A stretch of 42,320 bases of DNA from Xenorhabdus griffiniae (lineage in GTDB: Bacteria; Pseudomonadota; Gammaproteobacteria; Enterobacterales; Enterobacteriaceae). The notes beneath the pieces were generated by a model, which did no database searches, was not told the origin of the DNA, and saw only the letters and a list, made by a program, of their open reading frames with translations. Positions 35,685 to 42,320 of this stretch are shown in pieces. The translations under genes were made by a program, and so were the position numbers. How positions within the stretch are numbered: position 1 is the first letter of the stretch; the number at the start of each line of letters is the position of its first letter. The DNA lies in contig NZ_LDNM01000040.1 in assembly GCF_001028135.1 (NCBI RefSeq), positions 1 through 42,320 of the forward strand, in the 5' to 3' direction.

Positions 35685-38003
35685 TTATACAATGCGCTGA
35701 GGCTCAAATCCATTCAGTTCAGTAAGGGATAATCTCACCGGTACAGATTTTGAAGTTGGCGTGCCAGTCCCATCACCAACACTGTCCATTGGGACTAATG
35801 GGTTGGTTTCCGGGTAGTAAGCAGCAAGGTTCCCGCGCGGAATGGCATAAGGCACTAACTTAAAGCCGGAAACTTTACGCTTAATACCGTCATGCCATAC
35901 GGTTTCGATATCGACCAAATCACCGGCCTGATAGCCCAATTGGGCAATATCTTCCTCATTCATAAACAACACTTCCCGCTGACCATAAACCCCGCGATAA
36001 CGATCATCCAGCCCATAAATCGTGGTGTTATATTGATCGTGCGAACGCAAGGTTTGCAAAGTGAAAGGAACATCAGCGCCTTCAATTTGTGGGAACCGCG
36101 TTTTTGGTAACGGTGCATGACTGAATTCGGCTTTTTTGCTCGGTGTTGCAAAACGTAATTCGGCCGCAGCATTGCCAAGATAGAAGCCACCAGCGTGTTC
36201 ACATTTTTTATTAAAATCATCAAACCCGGGAATAGTCGCTGCAATATGATCGCGGATTTTATTGTAATCTCCCGCTAATTCCGACCAGTTAATGGTTGTG
36301 GTATTGCCGACTGTCGCATTAGCAATACCGGCAATAATCGCTGTTTCAGAACGCTGGCTATCAAATAATGGCTTATTTACGCCCTCTGAGGCATGAACCA
36401 TGCTGAACGAGTCTTCTACCGTCACAAACTGTGCGCCGGTAGCCTGAATATCTCGTTCAGTGCGCCCTAATGCCGGCAGAATCAAGGCGCCTTTTTTACC
36501 GGTAATAAGATGACTCCGGTTTAATTTTGTGCTGATGTGTACCGTCAAATCACAATGCCTGAGTGCGGCTTCTGTTCGTGGGCTATCCGGAGCCGCTGCT
36601 GCGAGGTTCCCACCCAATGCGATCAGAACCTTAACTTCATCACGCAACATGGCACTCAACGCTTCCACAACATGATGACCATGAGCACGGGGTGGCTCGA
36701 AACCAAAATGAGCAGCCATGTTATCCAAAAAAAGTTTGCCCGGTTTCTCATTAATTCCCATCGTCCGGTTACCCTGTACATTACTGTGTCCACGTACCGG
36801 ACAAAGCCCTGCGCCCGATTTACCCAATTGTCCAAAAAGCAATTGCAGGTTGACGATTTCACGCACCGTAACCAAAGAGTGTTTATGTTGGGTTATCCCC
36901 ATTGCCCAGGTACAGATGACGCGCCCGGCATTCTGGTAAATGGCTGCCGCTTCACGCAGTTGTGCTTCGGTCAATCCCGATTGCTCTTCAATCAATGACC
37001 ACTCGGTTGCAACCACTTCTTGCAAATAAGCCTCCACGCCGTGGGTGTAAGTGGCAATGAATGCCAGATCAAAAATACCTGATTTGCTCTCAGCCAGCAG
37101 GGCGTTATGGGTTGCTAAAAGTGCCTTGACTATCCCTCGTACCGCAGCCATATCGCCACCAAGTTTCGGTTGATAGTAACGATGGCTAATTTCACCCGCC
37201 ATTGGGGTGATCACTTCAAGCGGTTTTTGTGGATCAGCGAAACGTTCCAAACCGCGCTCATGCAGGGTATTAAAAGTGACGATGCGCGCGCCGCGTTCAG
37301 CCGCATGTCGTAAGCTATGCAGCATTCGTGGGTGATTTGTCCCGGGGTTTTGACCAAATATAAAGATGGCATCGGCATGATCAAAATCTTGCAGCCGAAC
37401 AGTGCCTTTCCCAACGCCTAAGCTTGCCAACATACCGGAACCGCTGGCTTCATGACACATATTGGAGCAATCTGGGAAGTTGTTGGTTCCCACTACACGG
37501 CCAAACAACTGGTACAGCCACGAAGCCTCATTACTGGCTCGCCCCGAAGTGTATAGTTCAAGCTGATTGGGGTTATCCATCGCCTGAATATGGTTGGCTA
37601 TCAGGGCAAAAGCCTCATCCCAACGGATCGGCTCGTAATGATCCGTCTGCGGGTTATAGCTCATCGGCTCAACCACTCTTCCCTGGTATTCAAGGAAATA
37701 ATCGCTTTGTTGGTAGAGTTGACTAACGCTATGGGTTTCGAAAAACTGCCGATCAACATACCGACGAGTCGCTTCCCAAGTGACTGCCTTGGCACCGTTT
37801 TCACAAAAGCTAAACAGGCTTTTGTTGTCATCTCCCCATGCGCATCCGGGGCAATCAAAGCCTCTGGGCTTGTTCATGCGCATCAGGTTAACTATATTTT
37901 TCAGTGCTTGTTTACTATCAAAGACAAAACGGGTTGTTGCCTCCAGTGAACCCCAACCACCCGCCGCCGCATGGTAAGGTTTTATTTTTGATTTGAATTT
38001 CAT
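35685..38003 (-). CDS. ydeP: FdhF/YdeP-family molybdopterin oxidoreductase
   Basis: Molybdopterin-guanine-dinucleotide enzyme related to the formate dehydrogenase alpha subunit, 772 aa (E. coli YdeP 759). The N-terminus contains HAAAGGWGSLEA and RGFDCPGCAWGDD with only a Cys pair (C51, C54) instead of the four-Cys iron-sulfur motif. Then come YTSGRASNEASWLYQLFGR, FPDCSNMCHEASGSG, GQNPGTNHPRML, LCPVRGHSNVQGNRTMGI, SHDQYNTTIYGLDDRYRGVY and RGNLAAYYPETN, all as in YdeP. In E. coli YdeP is linked to acid resistance; its reaction is unknown. No signal peptide, so cytoplasmic. It stands alone. Confidence 0.93.
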   Translation of the reverse strand: MKFKSKIKPYHAAAGGWGSLEATTRFVFDSKQALKNIVNLMRMNKPRGFDCPGCAWGDDNKSLFSFCENGAKAVTWEATRRYVDRQFFETHSVSQLYQQSDYFLEYQGRVVEPMSYNPQTDHYEPIRWDEAFALIANHIQAMDNPNQLELYTSGRASNEASWLYQLFGRVVGTNNFPDCSNMCHEASGSGMLASLGVGKGTVRLQDFDHADAIFIFGQNPGTNHPRMLHSLRHAAERGARIVTFNTLHERGLERFADPQKPLEVITPMAGEISHRYYQPKLGGDMAAVRGIVKALLATHNALLAESKSGIFDLAFIATYTHGVEAYLQEVVATEWSLIEEQSGLTEAQLREAAAIYQNAGRVICTWAMGITQHKHSLVTVREIVNLQLLFGQLGKSGAGLCPVRGHSNVQGNRTMGINEKPGKLFLDNMAAHFGFEPPRAHGHHVVEALSAMLRDEVKVLIALGGNLAAAAPDSPRTEAALRHCDLTVHISTKLNRSHLITGKKGALILPALGRTERDIQATGAQFVTVEDSFSMVHASEGVNKPLFDSQRSETAIIAGIANATVGNTTTINWSELAGDYNKIRDHIAATIPGFDDFNKKCEHAGGFYLGNAAAELRFATPSKKAEFSHAPLPKTRFPQIEGADVPFTLQTLRSHDQYNTTIYGLDDRYRGVYGQREVLFMNEEDIAQLGYQAGDLVDIETVWHDGIKRKVSGFKLVPYAIPRGNLAAYYPETNPLVPMDSVGDGTGTPTSKSVPVRLSLTELNGFEPQRIV

Positions 38004-38182
38004 AAAAATCTCTATTTTTTATGTCGTAGCCAGCATCGGGCCACATATCTACAGGTGAACCCGTCACGTCGATTTCATTCATTGGCGGTTTACCGCCGAT
38101 GTGATCATACTCCTATCTGCCTATAGTGATAATTATTCCGTGGTTATGTCACGAAAAAACCGGACTATTTGCCAAGTATATA

Positions 38183-38200
38183 GGCACTATTGCTAGTGCC
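38183..38200. terminator. Hairpin behind the res gene
   Basis: A 7-bp perfect stem, ggcacta/tagtgcc, with a 4-nt loop, 11 nt past the res stop on the minus strand. No clear T-run follows, so it is a weak terminator candidate. Confidence 0.4.
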
Positions 38201-38211
38201 CTTAGATGCCA

Positions 38212-41200
38212 TTAAGATCCAAAATTAGCACTGAACGTATCAAAGTTATCAGCTTTAACAAACCTAGCAGCGTTAGACACCTCTTTGCCATCTGCGTCTT
38301 TACTTAATGCATTAAAATGCTCAACACCACACTTGATTTTGGCCTTTTCAGCTTCACGCAGGTCAGCTGAGAATATGCTTGATTTCGTTTCAACCACAAA
38401 ATAAAGCTTTTCCCCCGTTCCATCACCTGTGTCAATTAATACTGCCCAATCAGGATTGTAACTACCCAGCGGAGTATCAATCTTGAACCAGGATGGTAAT
38501 TTGGAATAAATCTTCACTTCTTCAGCGCGTTCTAGCTTTTCAGCGAAGTTAAACTCGGTATCTGAATCGCAAATAATGTAGTCATATACCGACTTTTCAG
38601 CTTTCACCATATCTTTGAGGTAGCCAGTCAGCTCTTCTTCCTGGAAAAGCTCTTGAGCATAGTATGCCTTGTCACCAATACGGTGATATTTAATGCCATC
38701 TACAATGACAATACGCATCTGTTTACGGATAACTTCACCCGCTAATTCGATAAAACGTTGCGGGTTGTTTTTGAAGGCTTCCAGCTTATCGCCTAAACCT
38801 AGCAGAATGTCAATAATTGTCTGGCGGGTCAGATGGGTCTGATCGGTCAGATAAGTTACGATACCTGGCAACTGGAAGTTGCGATTACGATAATACTGAA
38901 TCTTGGTTTTCTCATCGTAGGTTTCCAGTTCAGCTTCAGTGACAGCAACCTTAACCTTGGTGTACTGGAACCTGGCACTGGCAACTACCACGTTCGCTCT
39001 AATTTCCTTGATACAGTTTTCAACCAGTTCGTTGATATTAAAATTAACACGATAAGTTGTTTTATATTTAATACGCTCCCAAAGGGCCTTGAAGTCTTCA
39101 CTCAGTACAACCTGCTTACCATGTGTATCTTCACACAAGGCTATAGAGCGCTTTTCTTCGTGTTTTTTCACGTTCAGGCCCTTTACCAACTTCTTCAGTG
39201 TAGCAACGATGGCTTCAGCATGTTCAGAGACACTGGAAGGCAGATTCAATTCATTGTTATTCATAGCAATTTTTAGTGTATCCTGAATCTTGCCTTTGCC
39301 ATCAATATAACCTTGGGACAAAAGATGCTGGAAAATCTCTTCCGACTTCTTCGCTCCCAAGAAGGTCTTTTGATCCAACTCGCCAGAAACAACAATGTTG
39401 GCAAACTGGTGAGACTCAACCACACCAAATTTAATGCCTTCCTCTGCTTCAATCTCTTTTTGCAGCTCAGAAACAAAGCCTTCATAAGATTCATTTGCCA
39501 TAACGGTCAGGGTATTTACCTCAAAACCATAAGGCACGCGCTCACCAGATTGATCAACGGCTAAACGTAGGCCACGACCGATTTCCTGTCGTTTTTTAGT
39601 AATTGAGCTGGTTTCATTCAACGTACAGATCTGGAAAACATTTGGGTTATCCCAGCCTTCTCTCAGTGCTGAGTGTGAAAAGATAAAGCGCAGCTTCTCG
39701 TCCATAGATAGAAGCTTTTCTTTGTCTTTCATGATCAGATTATAGGCTGACTCATCAGCCGTAGTTTTACCCCCTTCGCCTTTAACTGAAAGCTTCGAGT
39801 CAGCGAACTGAGGATTGCCAGAAATATCTTTTTTCTTGTCCTGTGCAAAGTAACCACCGTGCACTGTTTGAGTGAGTTCTTGCAGCGCTATTTCGTTAAT
39901 CGTGTATTTATCGCCATCTTTGTCCCAGACCCTTGGGTACAACACACGATATTTAGGCTTTCTAACCTGCCTGGCACACTCTTCTTCAAACCACCTGGCA
40001 AACTTACCCTGAACAGGAACGCCATCTTTGGCATAGCCACGGTAGTTAGCAACCTTATCGATAAAGAACAGACTCAGCACCTTAACACCTTTCTGGCTTA
40101 GGATTTTCGCGTGGTTGATCTTGTCATAGCCCGTTGTTACTTTGTGGTAGAATTTCAGCTCTTTTTCCAGGTGCTCTTCGATAGTTTTGGCTATTTGAAT
40201 GCGCTTAAAGTCCTCCGAATCCACTTCGCCAATGGCTTGCCCAAGGCGCACAATCTCATCGCGACTGGTAAAATCAATATACTCATTACCTTCTTCGCAA
40301 TAAATATCGTTAACGATATAGCCTTCATAAACACTACGCCCACCCGAAAGTTCGAATAAATCATTGATCTGACCATCTTTGATGGTTATTAGCTTACGGG
40401 GTTGCAGCTTGCCTGTGCGCGTTTGAGCATCAATTTCAATTTTGGCAGAAATGGGGGACTTCTTATTATCTACACTCACTAGTTTGACGTAGGCCTGGTT
40501 ATGTCCGTCTTTAACATCCAGCGAAGCAACTTCAATTTGCTTAACCAGTTTGCGCTCATAGGCATCAATAGCGTCGAGCTTATACAGCAGGTGCGGTGCT
40601 TCCTCCAACGTGGCCGAATAACGGAATGTACACAGCGGCGCCAAGCTGCTAATCGCTTCTTTTCGGTTTGCCGTTGATACAACTGACTGTGGTTCGTCAA
40701 TAATAACGACTGGACGAGTAGCCTGAATAAATTCAATGGGCTTCATCCCGTTCAATCTGTCATCGGTACGATGAATCAGATTTGCCGTAGTTTCCTTCGT
40801 CGGATCGGTAAATGACTTACTGAACGCATCAACATTGATCACCATGATTTGAATGTAATCATTGGTAGCAAAGTTACGAACCTGTTCGCGCTTTGATGAA
40901 TCATAAACAAAATAGTCATACTGGACGTTTTTGTACTGCTCACGGAAGTGCTGCTCAGTGATTTGCAGTGATTTGTAGACGCCTTCCTTAATCGCAATGG
41001 ACGGCACCACGATAATGAACTTTGTCAGTCCATAACGCTGATTGAGTTCAAAGATAGAACGCAGGTACACATAGGTTTTACCTGTCCCTGTTTCCATCTC
41101 AATACTGAAATCCAGACTTGGTAGTTCTTGCTTTGCGTTTTCAACCTGTGGCAAGCCATTCTTTAACTGGACATTACGTGTGTTGGCATAAATCTCATCA

Positions 41201-41391
41201 GGCAATAAGGTAAGAGCATTTCCGACCCCGAGGTCGCTGTTTTGACCAAAGATATTTAATTGCTGATTAACCAACATCTTATTAGCGACAGTAAAATTGC
41301 ATTGAAATGTTTCCTGCCCTCCAAACACACCTAAAACAGCTTCAATCGCATTGATTTGGTGTGATAAGTCCGATCTAAACTGAATCTTCAT
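38212..41391 (-). CDS. Type III restriction endonuclease, Res subunit
   Basis: Helicase-nuclease of a type III restriction-modification system, 1059 aa from the ATG at 41391 (earlier GTG/ATG codons at 41400-41394 add three residues; MKIQF is the usual family start). Superfamily 2 helicase motifs: I is ETGTGKTYVYL (101-106 for TGTGKT), II is IIDEPQ (231-235), III is RYSATLEEAP (257-266), VI is QEIGRGLRLAVDQ. The C-terminal nuclease shows PD at 980-981 and ETK at 1001-1003, a PD-x19-ExK active site. It appears intact. The start lies 10 nt after the mod stop. Cleavage requires a complex with the modification subunit, which here is damaged or partial. Confidence 0.93.
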   Translation of the reverse strand: MKIQFRSDLSHQINAIEAVLGVFGGQETFQCNFTVANKMLVNQQLNIFGQNSDLGVGNALTLLPDEIYANTRNVQLKNGLPQVENAKQELPSLDFSIEMETGTGKTYVYLRSIFELNQRYGLTKFIIVVPSIAIKEGVYKSLQITEQHFREQYKNVQYDYFVYDSSKREQVRNFATNDYIQIMVINVDAFSKSFTDPTKETTANLIHRTDDRLNGMKPIEFIQATRPVVIIDEPQSVVSTANRKEAISSLAPLCTFRYSATLEEAPHLLYKLDAIDAYERKLVKQIEVASLDVKDGHNQAYVKLVSVDNKKSPISAKIEIDAQTRTGKLQPRKLITIKDGQINDLFELSGGRSVYEGYIVNDIYCEEGNEYIDFTSRDEIVRLGQAIGEVDSEDFKRIQIAKTIEEHLEKELKFYHKVTTGYDKINHAKILSQKGVKVLSLFFIDKVANYRGYAKDGVPVQGKFARWFEEECARQVRKPKYRVLYPRVWDKDGDKYTINEIALQELTQTVHGGYFAQDKKKDISGNPQFADSKLSVKGEGGKTTADESAYNLIMKDKEKLLSMDEKLRFIFSHSALREGWDNPNVFQICTLNETSSITKKRQEIGRGLRLAVDQSGERVPYGFEVNTLTVMANESYEGFVSELQKEIEAEEGIKFGVVESHQFANIVVSGELDQKTFLGAKKSEEIFQHLLSQGYIDGKGKIQDTLKIAMNNNELNLPSSVSEHAEAIVATLKKLVKGLNVKKHEEKRSIALCEDTHGKQVVLSEDFKALWERIKYKTTYRVNFNINELVENCIKEIRANVVVASARFQYTKVKVAVTEAELETYDEKTKIQYYRNRNFQLPGIVTYLTDQTHLTRQTIIDILLGLGDKLEAFKNNPQRFIELAGEVIRKQMRIVIVDGIKYHRIGDKAYYAQELFQEEELTGYLKDMVKAEKSVYDYIICDSDTEFNFAEKLERAEEVKIYSKLPSWFKIDTPLGSYNPDWAVLIDTGDGTGEKLYFVVETKSSIFSADLREAEKAKIKCGVEHFNALSKDADGKEVSNAARFVKADNFDTFSANFGS

Positions 41392-41401
41392 CACCATCAC
41401 C

Positions 41402-42277
41402 TTAAATGCTCTTCACATCGTCGATACCATACTGCTTCAGGATCTGAATCACATTGGTTTTGACGACACTGTCTGCAAAGCCTTGGTCTTTAAAAACGAC
41501 TTGGGTATTTTCAGGATTGAGTTTTTCTTTTAGTTTAGCGATCCCCTCAACCACCTGTTCAGTGATATCATCGTCCAGGCAAACTATTAAGGCACCTGTG
41601 CCAATGACAAAGACTTTTTTGCCTTCAATTGTAGTTTCTTCCACTTGTGCGGTCAGCTCTAAACCATATTTCAACAAGATCTCGTAAAGTACATCTTCAG
41701 GTATGCGGTCATCTTTGATAGATTTAGCAGCTAATTGCAGAACAAGTTCTAAGTTTTCAAAATCAGCATCCCAAGAGTGAATATTTGTTTGATCTAATTT
41801 GAAAAACTTAACACCTTGCGTTTTATCTTCTTCTAAAATGGCTTTTTTTATTCTTTTTAGGGCAATTCTGGAAATCAATTCGGGTATTAACTCCTGAGTG
41901 CAATACGCTGTTGCGCCCGCATTTTTTGAGACAGGCTCAGGCAATTGAACCAAGATAAACTTTCTTCTGCCGCCATCTTTCTTGTTTTGTTTTAATACCG
42001 CATGACCGGTAGAACCACTTCCAGCAAAAAAATCAAGAATGATATCTTCACTATCCATAACCTTCATTAAGTGCTCAATTAATCCTGTTGGCTTGGGATA
42101 ATCAAAAACAGATGAACGTAGAAGGGCTTCAACCTCTTTACTTCCTTGCTTCGTTGTAAAATCTGTTATTATTGTTTTTGGATGTTCAGTGCCCCTCTTC
42201 TTAACATATTGAAGAACACCATTAGGTTTAAAGAAAAATTCAATAACCTGCTGTCCCTCAGGGCGCGAGCATACTTT
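41402..42277 (-). pseudogene. Type III DNA methyltransferase (Mod), C-terminal part, frameshifted
   Basis: The minus-strand frame is open for 291 codons and starts right after a TAA at 42278-42280. It has no good start: the first ATG is at 42067, inside the protein. Readable parts are EGQQVIEFFFKPNGVLQYVK, VFDYPKPTGLIEHLM, the SAM motif ILDFFAGSGSTGHAVLKQN, and the Mod tail EYxR-free region to GIDDVKSI. In beta-type Mods the catalytic DPPY motif lies before FxGxG, so it is absent here. Just upstream, another frame reads LDHVINPYSIGVKKYAR, which would join naturally to PEGQQ if two bases (gc) in gctcgcgccct near 42263-42268 were removed. That suggests a frameshift. The window edge prevents a decision between decay and a truncated gene. 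Confidence 0.75.
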
Positions 42278-42320
42278 TTAACACCTATTGAATAAGGGTT
42301 AATAACGTGATCTAATTAGC

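Noticed and set aside
35141-35713. A 190-residue minus-strand open frame overlapping kdgA and the spacer behind it
   Set aside because: It lies antisense to the clear kdgA gene, has no ribosome site and no recognisable domain, and its composition looks like a shadow frame.
1-42320. CRISPR array, tRNA or rRNA genes
   Set aside because: No regularly spaced short repeats and no cloverleaf or rRNA-like segments were seen in the spacers.

Overview
The window looks like chromosomal DNA of an enterobacterium of the Morganellaceae type, most likely Xenorhabdus or a close relative. The grounds are Escherichia-like housekeeping genes (RraB next to ornithine carbamoyltransferase, PotABCD, a PyrL-type leader before pyrB, YdeP), AT-rich spacers, and dispersed palindromic repeats with the end tataccaatccaactt, which I associate with Xenorhabdus from memory. 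No rRNA, tRNA or CRISPR array was seen.

Layout. 221-3413: a cystine/polar amino-acid ABC importer with two paralogous binding proteins flanking one permease and one ATPase. 4014-5695: rraB and, divergently, ornithine carbamoyltransferase with an ARG box. 6047-8375: metY (O-acetylhomoserine sulfhydrylase), followed by a HigB/HigA-type toxin-antitoxin pair lying between two 147-bp direct copies of the metY 3' end. 8442-11564: an inverse autotransporter (intimin/invasin family). 12022-16124: a tightly overlapping four-gene operon of a KAS III-like enzyme, an SDR/epimerase, an MBL-fold hydrolase and an F390-synthetase-like adenylating enzyme. It resembles a rearranged ole cluster, and no product can be named. 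16745-20725: potABCD. 21409-23845: an NhaC-family antiporter with D-cysteine desulfhydrase. 24238-25413: pyrL attenuator and pyrB, with no pyrI behind it. 25515-35273: a self-contained D-glucuronate/D-fructuronate catabolic island (GntR regulator, TRAP transporter, UxuA, UxuB, UxaC, KdgK, KdgA). 35685-38003: a YdeP-type molybdopterin oxidoreductase. 38212-42277: a type III restriction system with an intact Res and a broken or partial Mod.

How the genes work together. The hexuronate block encodes uptake (DctPQM) and every step from glucuronate to pyruvate plus glyceraldehyde 3-phosphate. Its divergent promoter region carries a good CRP site and several UxuR/ExuR-like operators. The importer, MetY and DcyD all fit sulfur amino-acid metabolism. 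ArgF and PyrB are the two carbamoyl-phosphate consumers, each with its classical control element (ARG box, UTP-sensitive attenuator).

Accessory signs. Remnants of coding sequence (IS30 N-terminus, carboxymuconolactone decarboxylase C-terminus, two unrecognised frameshifted genes) lie in several spacers. The most notable observations are the metY-tail duplication around the toxin-antitoxin pair, the KAS III/SDR/MBL/ANL operon, the missing pyrI, and the frameshifted mod gene.
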